This document shows, in pieces, positions 9,683-18,213 of a stretch of DNA of 54,453 nt. The stretch's first letter is position 1; each line of letters opens with the position of its first letter. This DNA comes from a virus. The translations under genes and the position numbers were made by a program. Location: IMG/VR virus record IMGVR_UViG_3300046455_000446, positions 1-54,453 of that record, one strand, 5' to 3'. Below the pieces are notes generated by a model. It did no database searches. It was given only the letters and a program-made list of their open reading frames with translations, and had not been told where the DNA came from.

Positions 9683-10274
9683 ACACAGCCCAATCATCCA
9701 CGGCGTAGAGGTCAACGAAGCCGAGCTTCTTCAGTTCATCCACAGCCCGAAGCACCGGCTTGTCGCCATCGTTTGCCCAGGATAAATCGTCCATCACAAC
9801 CAGCCCCCCACGTTTCACGTTTGGCGCAAATCGGTTCACGTCCCGGATGGCTTGTTCTGTGTGTTGGCCATCCAGGTGCACCAAGCCAAGGTTTTTGGGT
9901 GGTGTGACATCATCTGATTTCTGTTTGAGAATTTTAGTCACGCTCTCCAGCTCAAGTCTTTTAAGAGTTGCCATGAAATCTGATTGGATGGCGTCCATCT
10001 TCATGTCGCTCCAATACTCCTTATTGCCCCCCGTGTAACCCTCCGTTGCGGCTCTGATATCCCATGGGTCAATTCCATAAGCCATACCATGGCCAATCGT
10101 CTTGTGAGCCAGTGCAAGTCCAAAGAAGCTTCGTCCACCGAATAGACCCACCTCGCAGCTTATCTCCGGCCGCAGAGCCACAACCAGCATAGCCAGTGTT
10201 TGGGCCTTCTCCACAGTCGCCCAGCCAGGGAGTGGTGGAATGATGGCCTCAAGCTGTTTGAAAAGGCTGCTCAC
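9669..10274 (-). CDS. Class I SAM-dependent methyltransferase, 201 aa
   Basis: The motifs in order are EVGLFGGRS (41-49, SAM-binding glycine loop), GIDPW (67-71), HLDGQHT (133-139) and GGLVVMDD (156-163). This is the pattern of Methyltransf_24-type enzymes, often found in glycan or cephalosporin-hydroxylase-like clusters. It is the distal gene of the minus-strand operon that begins with portal, directly coupled to the GH130-like gene (ATGA). The substrate is probably a sugar or small glycan, inferred from its neighbours. Confidence 0.75.
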   Translation of the reverse strand: MSSLFKQLEAIIPPLPGWATVEKAQTLAMLVVALRPEISCEVGLFGGRSFFGLALAHKTIGHGMAYGIDPWDIRAATEGYTGGNKEYWSDMKMDAIQSDFMATLKRLELESVTKILKQKSDDVTPPKNLGLVHLDGQHTEQAIRDVNRFAPNVKRGGLVVMDDLSWANDGDKPVLRAVDELKKLGFVDLYAVDDWAVFKRL

Positions 10275-11128
10275 AGAAACAGGTGGCTAGGATTAAGTTT
10301 AACCAACGCACACTTGGAATCATTGATACCCACACTGGCCAGCCATTCGTTGTCGTTGACCTTCATTGCCCCGCAGCAAAAGACAACGCTGCACTTAAAA
10401 TGCTGGCTCTTATCCAGATTAACGCCTTCTTCGCCAGCAAGTACCGGACGAGTTGATATTCGTAAGACCTCAAAAGGCGGCTGTCCAGCCAGCTCAGCCA
10501 CGCCGATAAGGTATCGGTCAAGAGAGCGGTCTCGGTGGGCAGTATGGCTGTTGAAGAAATGGAGCAAGTTGCCGTTCTGCCCATCGCAAATAGCTCCTCC
10601 GTGTATCTCTGCGTACGGCCAGCGCAGGGCTTTGGATTTGTGTACTTCCTCGACTCTGGCGCCTTCCAGCTCAATCCAGACCTGTTCTTCATACGTCAGG
10701 TAGAGCGCGAACAGTTTATTCTCGCACGATAGGAACACCCAATTTTTCTCGGTAGCCTCGAATGTATTCCGGCCATAATCCGGGATGTGGTGGCCTGAGA
10801 TAGTCCATGAATCCTTGCCTTCAATGAGCTTGCCGTATGCGACGATACTTTTATGTTCCTGGGTCGGGTACTGACTAACGGTCCATGAAATCCAGAGCGC
10901 GTTTTGGTGCAGGAAACAGCGGGCGTCTTCTTGACTATTGTCTTTGAGTTCGGTCGGGACATTGATTGGCTTCGTTGAGATGGGTTTCAGGCTCGCGTCC
11001 AGTTCGGCCATGTGCAGGTTTGTCCGCCAATCCGAAAGCCTGTCATGGTGGCGGTACGATAGCAGGGTTCGGCCTTGGTGTCGGATTATCGAGCAATTGT
11101 AGCCCCCGCTGGGTATTATTGTTTTCAA
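10271..11128 (-). CDS. GH130-like five-bladed beta-propeller protein, 285 aa
   Basis: The N-terminal GGYNCSIIRHQG plus SYRHH (24-28), the EDAR motif (67-70), the IHGGAI/LLHFFNSHT stretch (about 185-205) and VVFCCGAM near 250 follow the blade-by-blade pattern of GH130 mannoside phosphorylases and their non-catalytic relatives. It could cleave or simply bind a mannose-type glycan. The start at 11128 keeps the first blade but makes an 86-base overlap with the upstream gene. A later start (11014) would delete that blade. Confidence 0.6.
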   Translation of the reverse strand: MKTIIPSGGYNCSIIRHQGRTLLSYRHHDRLSDWRTNLHMAELDASLKPISTKPINVPTELKDNSQEDARCFLHQNALWISWTVSQYPTQEHKSIVAYGKLIEGKDSWTISGHHIPDYGRNTFEATEKNWVFLSCENKLFALYLTYEEQVWIELEGARVEEVHKSKALRWPYAEIHGGAICDGQNGNLLHFFNSHTAHRDRSLDRYLIGVAELAGQPPFEVLRISTRPVLAGEEGVNLDKSQHFKCSVVFCCGAMKVNDNEWLASVGINDSKCALVKLNPSHLFL

Positions 11129-11471
11129 GCAGTTCGCGCATTCGCTTTCCTATTTCAGTCGCAGGCTGGTCAGGCATGGTTGCGGCCACCTTCATAAACA
11201 TAGCCACGCAGCCCTGTTTAATCTGGTCCATTACGCCTGGATTTCCGAAGTCAACCAGCGCCTCTTTGATTCTGGAAAACGTCTGCTCATCATCCCAGCC
11301 GTGCTCCATGGCCGATGCGAAGTAATGCGGCATGGAGATGATGCAGCCTGTGAATGCTGCCTGCTCAAGTGAGGACGCGAGCGGAAAGCCCAGCGTGTCT
11401 GCCAACTGGAAGGCGCCGCCATAGACTGGGCGGCCGTCGGGGGTTGAGCCTAGGCGAATCAGTTGAGACAC
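11043..11471 (-). CDS. Hypothetical protein, 142 aa
   Basis: No known domain recognised. It contains a short Gly/Ala/Phe-rich apolar middle (about residues 18-50), a helical charged part, and a Pro-rich tail. It overlaps its upstream neighbour by 13 bases and its downstream neighbour by 86. Position among glycan genes downstream of portal and scaffold suggests a late gene. It may be structural. Confidence 0.65.
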   Translation of the reverse strand: MSQLIRLGSTPDGRPVYGGAFQLADTLGFPLASSLEQAAFTGCIISMPHYFASAMEHGWDDEQTFSRIKEALVDFGNPGVMDQIKQGCVAMFMKVAATMPDQPATEIGKRMRELLENNNTQRGLQLLDNPTPRPNPAIVPPP

Positions 11472-12232
11472 AGAACCTCCGGTTTATTAACGCCAGCCAG
11501 CGTGTCTTTCATGGCTTGAATTAGCTCATCCTGTCGCTGTTCAAACTCGGAGTAACGGCAGTAGAATTTGAACCGCTTGGACCAGGCGCTACCATTCCAC
11601 TTTCCAGGCTTGTCTGTCGCCAAGGCGAACGTGGGTGTGCGCGTAGCCGCCGATAGGTGCAAGTGCGCTGTCTCCACTGTGACCAGCGCGGTTGCCTGGT
11701 TATACCACGACACGAAATCAGCAAAGTGCGGCAGCAAAACGTCTGACAGGAGAAGAATCTGATATTTTGGAAAATTTACTTTCAATAATTCCAGCAATCT
11801 TTGTTTGTAGAGGAAGGGGCTGCTTTGCGAGTGATCTGCGTACAGGATGGTGGGCTTCTGGAATGGCTTGCGTTCAGCGTAATTGATAACGAGAGGCAGC
11901 GTGTCGTACAGCGGCAGCCAGTTCATTCTCTCGTAAGGTTCGAGCATGAAGGATGACGTTCTGTGCTGCACGGGAAAATCCTTGCCGAACACGCCAAGGC
12001 AAACAACATGGTTGAACCTCTGCTTGGCCAGTGACAGTGCAGGCTTCAGGTCAATCCAGTTACCATCGAACATGAGCGGTTCCACGTACGAAACCCGGTC
12101 AAGAATGCTGGCGTATTGTTTGGCCACCATAAGCGTCGGCTTCTCTCCATTCGTGATAGCCCAGTGGTGAACAAGCGGGAGAGCGTTAACGCAATCACCA
12201 AGCTTGCAACCTACAGCCACGAAGCAGGTCAT
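11459..12232 (-). CDS. GT9-like (heptosyltransferase-type) glycosyltransferase, 257 aa
   Basis: Residues 5-20 (AVGCKLGDCVNALPL) resemble the N-terminal GDxxxxxP motif of GT-B family 9 enzymes. The VTVETAHLHLSAAT stretch near 185-198 matches their nucleotide-sugar site, where a threonine/glycine-rich strand is followed by a helix and a conserved His/Ala segment. At 257 residues it is shorter than bacterial GT9 enzymes (usually over 300). It is coupled by ATGA to the scaffold gene, so it is expressed with virion proteins. Confidence 0.65.
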   Translation of the reverse strand: MTCFVAVGCKLGDCVNALPLVHHWAITNGEKPTLMVAKQYASILDRVSYVEPLMFDGNWIDLKPALSLAKQRFNHVVCLGVFGKDFPVQHRTSSFMLEPYERMNWLPLYDTLPLVINYAERKPFQKPTILYADHSQSSPFLYKQRLLELLKVNFPKYQILLLSDVLLPHFADFVSWYNQATALVTVETAHLHLSAATRTPTFALATDKPGKWNGSAWSKRFKFYCRYSEFEQRQDELIQAMKDTLAGVNKPEVLCLN

Positions 12233-13422
12233 CGGTCAAACATCGCCGTCATTCCTTCCAGGCCGGGGCCCATTTCGTTTTCTTTGGCCGGAACAGCCCG
12301 CCCCTTTTCCTTTTCCTGGCCGGGGTCGCTTGAGCGGTACTTGGAGAGTTCTTCCTCAAGGCTGGCAATCTTCTCCTTGGCCTTTGTCAATTCACGGTGC
12401 CCGCGCGGGAACCAAGCAGCCCGTGCCCTGATGACTTCGCTGTACGCAGCCCTTTCATCCACCGACAGCTCATGCGCCTTCTCAGCCGCTCTGTCCACGA
12501 ACTCATAACCCTTCTGCAAAGCATCACTGGCCTCCGGGTCAGCCTCATCTGGTGCGAAGAACTGTGGGTATTTCTCAGCCAGTTCCTTGCGCGCCCCGTC
12601 CCGCAGCCCAACGTACTTTTGCGACTCTGTTTTCTGCCAGTCCTCGAACTGCTTGCGCTTGCCCTCCATTTCCCCGTGATGGCTCTTGATGGCATCAGCC
12701 GCGCGCTGCTTAATCTCGTTCAGCCGGTCAATCTGGGCTATGACCCGGAGCGCATTTGTCCCGAACAGTTTCTGGGCTACTTCAGCCTGGTCAGCCACGG
12801 GAGCATTGAGCACACGCTGGAAATCGGATGAGGTGGTCTTGCGGCTGGGCACCTCTGCCCCGCTGGCCTCGTCTGTGTAGGCTGGTGTGGATAGCTGGTC
12901 AACCATAGCTAACGTGTTCTGGAGCGTACGCTGCCACGAATCAACGTAGTCGCGCTTGAACTCGTCTGAGTGTTCATAGCTAACCTCGGACACCTGGGTT
13001 TTGAGCCGCTGGATTTCAGCCTTATTGTCGGCTATCTCCTTCTCAATTTCAGGCGTAACATAGCGCCGTTCCTGCAAGGCTCGGTTCTCTTCTTGGAGCT
13101 TCTGAATTTCACCGCGCGACTTTTTCTCAGCTGCTTCAAGGAAATCTTTTCGCTCGCGCAACTTGGCCACGTTGTCCTGTGGCGCTGGCTTCTCTGGCTT
13201 CACGTCAGCTTTGGCCGCAGGAGCCACTGGCGGCTTTGCAGCGGGCTTCTCTGGAACTTTAGCTGCTGGTGGTGCAGCAGGCTTCTCTGGCGCCTTGGCT
13301 GGCGCCGCCGGCGCTGCCTCTGTGGTTTCAGGGACGGCAGCGTTGAAGTCTGACATGAAGCTGTCAATTCCTGTCGGCGCTGCTGCTGCCGGTGCGTCTG
13401 GGGATGGGGCTGTGTCGGGCAT
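12229..13422 (-). CDS. Scaffolding / capsid assembly protein, 397 aa
   Basis: The first 110 residues are disordered and rich in Ala, Pro and Lys. Residues 115-330 are charged coiled coil, and the C-terminus is acidic and helical. This composition and its place just downstream of portal are typical of phage scaffolding proteins, which line the procapsid and leave before packaging. No protease motif is visible. Identification is by composition and position. Confidence 0.7.
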   Translation of the reverse strand: MPDTAPSPDAPAAAAPTGIDSFMSDFNAAVPETTEAAPAAPAKAPEKPAAPPAAKVPEKPAAKPPVAPAAKADVKPEKPAPQDNVAKLRERKDFLEAAEKKSRGEIQKLQEENRALQERRYVTPEIEKEIADNKAEIQRLKTQVSEVSYEHSDEFKRDYVDSWQRTLQNTLAMVDQLSTPAYTDEASGAEVPSRKTTSSDFQRVLNAPVADQAEVAQKLFGTNALRVIAQIDRLNEIKQRAADAIKSHHGEMEGKRKQFEDWQKTESQKYVGLRDGARKELAEKYPQFFAPDEADPEASDALQKGYEFVDRAAEKAHELSVDERAAYSEVIRARAAWFPRGHRELTKAKEKIASLEEELSKYRSSDPGQEKEKGRAVPAKENEMGPGLEGMTAMFDR

Positions 13423-13424
13423 AA

Positions 13425-13676
13425 TTACTTATTGTAGGAACGGAGTTGCGACTTGTCTGGTAACTCTGGGGCAGGCTTCGGCTCATCAGCAAGTGATGTG
13501 AAAACTTCGATGAAGTGATTTGCGCCCGACAGTTGCTCGGCTGAGATGCCATCGGATGATAGCTGGGCACGGGCGTAGGTCAGGGCACGTTGGAACCAAG
13601 CCTCTGTTACCAGCGTGGCTAATTTCGCCGCTTCTTCCTTGGACGTGCGCTGATATAGGGCTTTAGGGGTAATCAT
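13425..13676 (-). CDS. Small hypothetical protein between portal and scaffold, 83 aa
   Basis: A mostly helical soluble protein with KEEAAKLATLV and AEQLSGANHFIEVF helices. It is found where many podoviruses carry a small conserved gene next to portal. It is 2 bases upstream of scaffold and overlaps the preceding 64-residue gene by 4 bases. The function is unknown. Confidence 0.7.
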   Translation of the reverse strand: MITPKALYQRTSKEEAAKLATLVTEAWFQRALTYARAQLSSDGISAEQLSGANHFIEVFTSLADEPKPAPELPDKSQLRSYNK

Positions 13677-13867
13677 TTGTCGTAGTGAAAAAGAATCCGG
13701 TCCAAGGCAATCTCAAGAATGCTGTGAAATGGAGTATTCCTGTCCTCCTCAATCATCATCAGCGAATCCGCCTTATAATTGACCGGACCAAGAAAGGAGT
13801 AGCCACCAAGAAAACTTCCGTTCTCCTGCTCGAAAGAACAGCGCGTTCCAGTTATGGGGAAAATCAC
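13673..13867 (-). CDS. Small hypothetical protein, 64 aa
   Basis: Unrecognised. Short, beta-rich N-terminal half (Gly/Phe/Ser) and an acidic C-terminal helix. It is coupled at both ends by 4-base overlaps with portal (upstream) and the 83-residue gene (downstream), which supports real translation. Confidence 0.6.
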   Translation of the reverse strand: MIFPITGTRCSFEQENGSFLGGYSFLGPVNYKADSLMMIEEDRNTPFHSILEIALDRILFHYDK

Positions 13868-16257
13868 TCACCACCTCCATTGGCCGGCTTCGCTTTGGCC
13901 TTAATCTTCACAGCGGCTACGTCGGCTCCGGTACGAGCCCCCTTAGCCATCAGTTCAGATGTCGTGAGCGCACGGTTGGCCGCCAGCTCCTGTTCGGTCT
14001 GTGCGCGTTGAGTGGCCAACGATGCTCCAAGCTGGGCGCCTTTGCTGGTCAAGTCCTGTTCGTGCTTGGCCGCCTGTTGGCGCTGCTTCTGGTCAAACTG
14101 CTGTTGCTTCAACTGCATCTTCTGGGCGGCTGTCGCTTGTGAGATGGTAGCCTTGACCTGTGCGAGCATCGTCATGGTCTGGGCTTTAGCCATCGCTTCT
14201 GGGTCGGGCTGTTGTTGCTGGGCACCTGCCGCTTGAGCCTGACGTTGAGCGATGCCCTTAACCTCATTGAGAAGCGCAGTCAGTTTATCCTGGAGCTGCT
14301 TCACGATAGGCTTGTTCTCCTCGTTCTGTGACAGGAACTGGATGTTCTGCTCGATGGACTGAGCCACGGTAACGAAGCCCTTGAGCTGCTCAGGTGTGCC
14401 CATCGCATCCTCGCCCTGCTGCATCGTGCTAGATATTTCAACCTCCATCATCTGCAGCAGGGCCGCACAATAGCCCACGTAATCGATTCCCTTTCTCATC
14501 GGGACTGCAATGCCTCTCATTAAAGTTCCGTAGAGGTCTTCTGCTGCTCGCGTACCGCTGGTGGATTGGTCTGGCGCCTCAGGAACAAGTTCTTGCGCCC
14601 GCTCTGGGTCGTCCAGCAACGTGCTCGTCCATAGCCGCTGAATCTTGCGCTGCGACTCGGGCTCGAACGTCTGACGCTGGGACATCAACGCATCAGCTTG
14701 GGCCTGCGCGAGCATCCCATCGCCCGCACCCAACACGCGCTCAGGCACGATGCGCCAGTTGTCGGGCACCATCAGCTTCTGGGGTATCCCAGCCTTGAGA
14801 CAGGCTTCCTGGAAACGCTTCGCTGTCGGGTCGTCGGTGTTGGGGAGCAGGGCGCGTCGGACGAGTTCTTCGTATAGGTAGATTTCTTGCTGATACATCA
14901 TGGACAGAACATTACTGACCATGGCAGACGACGACTGAAGCTGAGCCTTAACCTCAAAAGCGGTTCTTTCTTTGCGTGTGCCTGTGTCTGCGCTGGGTGT
15001 ATAGCTGCTGCTGTTCTCTCCAATGTTCTGGCGGAGCTGAGCCATGCTGAACTCAACCAATCGCGGGTCAATTTGGTGACGTTCGTTGTTTGGAACCACC
15101 GACGCACCTTCTGGAATAATGCCGTGTTGGAGAAGCAGAATTGCTTTGAGCCGGTCCCTATCAACCGGGTCTGTGATACGCCAAAAGGTGAGCAGGTTAA
15201 CGAATGTATGCTGAATGAACTGGCAACGAAGTCGGTTGCTCGTGAAGCAAGGTCCATAGAGTAGCGTCCCGATTCCACGCACGGAATGGAATTGCAATGG
15301 AGCGATAAGGCTGTTGTCGCCAAATTGACACTGAATGATGTTGTCTATGTCGTCGCTGAAGGCTGTTGGTCCATCGTAGATAAACTCTTGTCCCTTTTCC
15401 AAGCTGGGAGTGCTATCGCGCAGAATGATTTTCCTGTACCATTTCTGGTCATCAACCTTTTGGTAGTAAAAAGCGCGGAGTCTTGCCTTTGGCACAGCCG
15501 CACATTCCAGAAAACCTTGGTTCTGTTTCCATAGCTCTTGCAATGCCTCCGGCCTTTCGGTCCATTGAGAAATGCTTTGCGAAAAGTACGGCGTGTTCGC
15601 TTCATCCTTCATGTCGGACAGAACTTTGTGAACTGCGGTTTGATTCCAGCCTGGGTCTTTTTTACCAGTACAGGCCATCCTAAAAAGCTCTCCTGGGGTC
15701 AGGTACAAATTGACGAAAAACTCAGTCAAGTTGGTGCTGAAATCCAAAAGCGTATTGGTTGGAATCAGCAAATCTTCCAATGGTACGAATTTTGGAAGCA
15801 GCCGGGTGCTGTTTGTCCATAGAAGCGCACCGACTCCATGAAGTGCGACAGAAGCATTACGGGAGCGGAGCGTGAAATGATTTCGCTTTCCACTCTTCCC
15901 TTTCTTCAGAATTTTGTTTATCTCCTTGGTGAAGGTGGCACCCCATTTATCTTTCTTGGTGACGTTTCCTGATTCGCTAAAGCACGAGAAGTAATTTCCG
16001 TTTGGGATGAAGGCGTTATTTATTTGCCCTATTGCGCCTTGAAGTTTGGTTGTTAGCTCAAGCCAATTGATATTTAGCTGAATCTGAAATTTCTGAGCCT
16101 CATCTGCCGACCACGGAGGGGAGCCGTTTGCAAGAGCATCAACAAGAGCACGGTCGGCAGCGCGAACATTTTCATCTTTTTGCAACTGGTCCGCAAGCAT
16201 CTCCACCTTGGCGGGGGTTCCCCAATCTGGGTTCAAAGAAGATTTCTTATCAGACAT
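13864..16257 (-). CDS. Portal (head-tail connector) protein, 797 aa
   Basis: This is the long portal type of podoviruses: a helical N-terminal region with Trp/Leu segments, a middle with HFTLRSRNASVALHGVGALLW (the wing region, about residues 150-170) and FVPLEDLLIP, an internal crown region with VERF-like alternating helices, and a Gln/Ala-rich C-terminal barrel of about 150 residues (QAQAAGAQQQQ and beyond). Portals form the dodecameric ring through which DNA is packaged and ejected. It opens the minus-strand operon portal to methyltransferase. An HNH gene lies divergently just upstream. Confidence 0.85.
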   Translation of the reverse strand: MSDKKSSLNPDWGTPAKVEMLADQLQKDENVRAADRALVDALANGSPPWSADEAQKFQIQLNINWLELTTKLQGAIGQINNAFIPNGNYFSCFSESGNVTKKDKWGATFTKEINKILKKGKSGKRNHFTLRSRNASVALHGVGALLWTNSTRLLPKFVPLEDLLIPTNTLLDFSTNLTEFFVNLYLTPGELFRMACTGKKDPGWNQTAVHKVLSDMKDEANTPYFSQSISQWTERPEALQELWKQNQGFLECAAVPKARLRAFYYQKVDDQKWYRKIILRDSTPSLEKGQEFIYDGPTAFSDDIDNIIQCQFGDNSLIAPLQFHSVRGIGTLLYGPCFTSNRLRCQFIQHTFVNLLTFWRITDPVDRDRLKAILLLQHGIIPEGASVVPNNERHQIDPRLVEFSMAQLRQNIGENSSSYTPSADTGTRKERTAFEVKAQLQSSSAMVSNVLSMMYQQEIYLYEELVRRALLPNTDDPTAKRFQEACLKAGIPQKLMVPDNWRIVPERVLGAGDGMLAQAQADALMSQRQTFEPESQRKIQRLWTSTLLDDPERAQELVPEAPDQSTSGTRAAEDLYGTLMRGIAVPMRKGIDYVGYCAALLQMMEVEISSTMQQGEDAMGTPEQLKGFVTVAQSIEQNIQFLSQNEENKPIVKQLQDKLTALLNEVKGIAQRQAQAAGAQQQQPDPEAMAKAQTMTMLAQVKATISQATAAQKMQLKQQQFDQKQRQQAAKHEQDLTSKGAQLGASLATQRAQTEQELAANRALTTSELMAKGARTGADVAAVKIKAKAKPANGGGE

Positions 16258-16303
16258 AAAATTCAGTGGACGAATGTGGAAGATTTTGTTCTCATATTAG
16301 GAA

Positions 16304-16342
16304 GGCAAAGCTGGGCGTCTGCAAAACAAACCCAGCCTTGCC
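16304..16342. promoter_or_regulatory. Hairpin in the portal/HNH divergent intergenic region
   Basis: Two 5-base arms pair on each side (GGCAA at 16304-16308 with TTGCC at 16338-16342, CTGGG at 16311-16315 with CCCAG at 16331-16335), separated by a 2x2 internal loop. There is no T-tract on either strand, so it is more likely a leader element of portal or a border mark of the HNH insertion than a terminator. Confidence 0.4.
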
Positions 16343-16351
16343 AAAACCAAC

Positions 16352-16849
16352 ATGACTACTGATACAAGACTCATCCCATTGTCGCAAGAAAAGTTCGCCA
16401 CCGTCTCCGTTGAAGATTACGACTATCTCATTCAATTTAGTTGGCATGCTTCAAAATGTATTTCAGCACGAGGCAGTGTGCGGTGGTACGCAAAAGGAAG
16501 AACCCCAGACAGGAAAACAATTTACATGCACCGTCTCGTCGCTCAACGTGCTGGCCTTCCTGAATCTCCTGAATATGACCACAAAAACCGAGATGGTCTT
16601 TGCAACACCAGAGACAATATTCGGCCGTGTACTGTTAGTCAGAACAGGACAAATGTTGGCAAGCGACGCGGGACGACCAGCGAGTACAAGGGGATTTATA
16701 GACATAGCCGGGTCCTAAGATGGGTGGCTCAAATCGTAGTTAATCATAAAACCATCTATCTTGGTCTGTTCAAAGATGAGGTTGAAGCCGCCGCTGTCTA
16801 TGCTGCTTTCGCTCTGTTCTTCCATGGCGAGTTTGCCTGTTTCGATTAA
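16352..16849 (+). CDS. HNH homing endonuclease with AP2-like DNA-binding domain, 165 aa
   Basis: The HNH core is at residues 50-90: the HRLVAQRAG helix, then YDHKNRDGLCNTRDNIR. The C-terminal half (about 105-160: SEYKGIY through WVAQIVV and YLGLFKDEVEAAAVYAAFA) is an AP2/ERF-type DNA-binding domain. Such free-standing genes cut phage DNA lacking them and spread. It is inserted on the opposite strand between the portal gene and the 64-residue gene, whose 3' end it overlaps by 4 bases. Confidence 0.85.
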   Translation: MTTDTRLIPLSQEKFATVSVEDYDYLIQFSWHASKCISARGSVRWYAKGRTPDRKTIYMHRLVAQRAGLPESPEYDHKNRDGLCNTRDNIRPCTVSQNRTNVGKRRGTTSEYKGIYRHSRVLRWVAQIVVNHKTIYLGLFKDEVEAAAVYAAFALFFHGEFACFD

Positions 16850-17040
16850 CGCCCCAGTCCGCCCTTCCTCCTCCCATACCTTTCATTCCTGCCCAGCAAC
16901 CATCTGAGCAGGTAATCTGCTGGAATGAGTTTTGAGCCATAGGTGTTGGGTGGCGAGTTGCGCATCATGCGTCTGAGCTTGGCGATGATTGCGCTGCGTT
17001 CGCGGTTGGCGCCAATGTTTAGAGGGTTAGGTTTGGTCAT
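16846..17040 (-). CDS. Small basic protein, 64 aa (tandem paralogue of 17047-17217)
   Basis: It contains RSAIIAKLRR and LLRWLLGRNER, both nearly repeated in the gene just upstream, so the two arose by tandem duplication. It is basic with no metal ligands, possibly a DNA-binding or adaptor protein. It begins 6 bases after the stop of its paralogue. Confidence 0.6.
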   Translation of the reverse strand: MTKPNPLNIGANRERSAIIAKLRRMMRNSPPNTYGSKLIPADYLLRWLLGRNERYGRRKGGLGR

Positions 17041-17046
17041 GTAGTG

Positions 17047-17217
17047 CTAGTCTTTATCTTGTTGGCTGCGTTCGGCTCGTCTTAACAGCCACGAGAGCAT
17101 CATTTGTGGGTCTAAAACATATCTTTTGTCTCGTGCTTTTATCATCTCTCTTCGCAGCTTGGCGATGATGGCAGATCGCTCTTCATCGGCGCCAGCCTGG
17201 TAAACTCTGTTTGTCAT
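17047..17217 (-). CDS. Small basic protein, 56 aa (tandem paralogue of 16846-17040)
   Basis: A short gene read directly from the sequence. The ATG at 17217 overlaps the preceding stop as ATGA, and the frame runs to TAG at 17049-17047. It shares ERSAIIAKLRR and LSWLLRRAER with its downstream paralogue. Coupling and paralogy together make it convincing. The function is unknown. Confidence 0.65.
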   Translation of the reverse strand: MTNRVYQAGADEERSAIIAKLRREMIKARDKRYVLDPQMMLSWLLRRAERSQQDKD

Positions 17218-17402
17218 GTCTGCCGTAGCCTCTCATGTTCAGGCTTGGCCAGCCACGCTATAAATTTCGCCTTTGAGATGGCCCGGTATTTATCCTGCAT
17301 CTCGGAGTAAGCCTGCCAGTATTCGGCGCTGCCCTTGTGGTGGTCGTGTTGGCGGCAGAACTCCTCCCATAGGTCCATCCAGTCTGGTCTAGGTTTGGGC
17401 AT
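17214..17402 (-). CDS. Small hypothetical protein, 62 aa
   Basis: A helical protein rich in Trp, His, Lys and Glu (DWMDLWEEFCRQHDHH). I chose the ATG at 17402, which overlaps the glycosyltransferase gene end by 14 bases. The longer frame from 17549 would lie inside that gene. Unknown function. Its stop is coupled to the next gene (ATGA). Confidence 0.55.
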   Translation of the reverse strand: MPKPRPDWMDLWEEFCRQHDHHKGSAEYWQAYSEMQDKYRAISKAKFIAWLAKPEHERLRQT

Positions 17403-18213
17403 TGGCGGTTTGTGCTGCGTTCCATTCTTTCCATTCCCTGGTGCGTTTGTCTTTCGGCTCAGTCCGGTCAGGTGTTGGTATCCGAATTCCTCCAGTGGTG
17501 AATTGTCCGTCTGGGTTTGGGTCCAGCTTGGGCTTGCTCGCCTCATCAATCAGCGCACTCAGAAGAACGGCCTGCTTGTCGTGGTGCAAGAGCACCGCAT
17601 TGTCCCGTATCAGCTTGCGGTCAGTCTCAGCCGTGAAGGCCAGTTGCTGGAGCAGCTTGGTTTTCTCGGCGCGCGGGACAATCATGGACGCTGCGGCTAT
17701 CTCAAACGGAACCTTTCCGGCTGCAAACTCTTTCAACTCACCACCGGCACCGCGCGGGTAGATGGCAACACGGCTGAGCGAGCGGGTCTTGCCGTCAGGA
17801 CTGGCCAGGATGGAGCCGAGGTAGCGTTTAGGTTGGTTCCAATATGCTTCCGTTAGTTCGTCCAGCCACGACGCCTTTAGTGGCACCGCATCGCCTTCCA
17901 ACCACAGGAAAGGCCACTGGTAACAACGGGCCGCGTGTGTGGCCGCACTGTAGAACAAATAATTCACCGCCTCTGTCTTGCTGGTATGCGCCACTGCCGG
18001 CCACGGCACGGCCAGCAGCTCTACAGACTCAAAGGCTACTTCAGCGGCAATCTTAAGCTTGGTTGTTGTTTCTGCATGCAAATCTGGAGCGGCAGCAATC
18101 AACAGATGACCTCGAGGCTGCTTGTTGTTTTGAATTGCAATTAGGTCCAATAATCGTTCGCCTTGGATTGCATCGTTCGCAGATACGCCAAGGACTACTA
18201 ACAATTTTTCCAT
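17389..18213 (-). CDS. Putative glycosyltransferase, 274 aa
   Basis: Residues 103-112 (LWLEGDAVPL) carry an acidic donor-site motif of the type seen in phage GT-A-like transferases, followed by WLDEL. The N-terminus LLVVLGVSANDA is an alpha/beta start. It differs from the three transferases at 7.9-12.2 kb and may act on a different substrate. It follows the beta-prime-like gene with a 16-base overlap. Confidence 0.65.
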   Translation of the reverse strand: MEKLLVVLGVSANDAIQGERLLDLIAIQNNKQPRGHLLIAAAPDLHAETTTKLKIAAEVAFESVELLAVPWPAVAHTSKTEAVNYLFYSAATHAARCYQWPFLWLEGDAVPLKASWLDELTEAYWNQPKRYLGSILASPDGKTRSLSRVAIYPRGAGGELKEFAAGKVPFEIAAASMIVPRAEKTKLLQQLAFTAETDRKLIRDNAVLLHHDKQAVLLSALIDEASKPKLDPNPDGQFTTGGIRIPTPDRTEPKDKRTREWKEWNAAQTANAQT

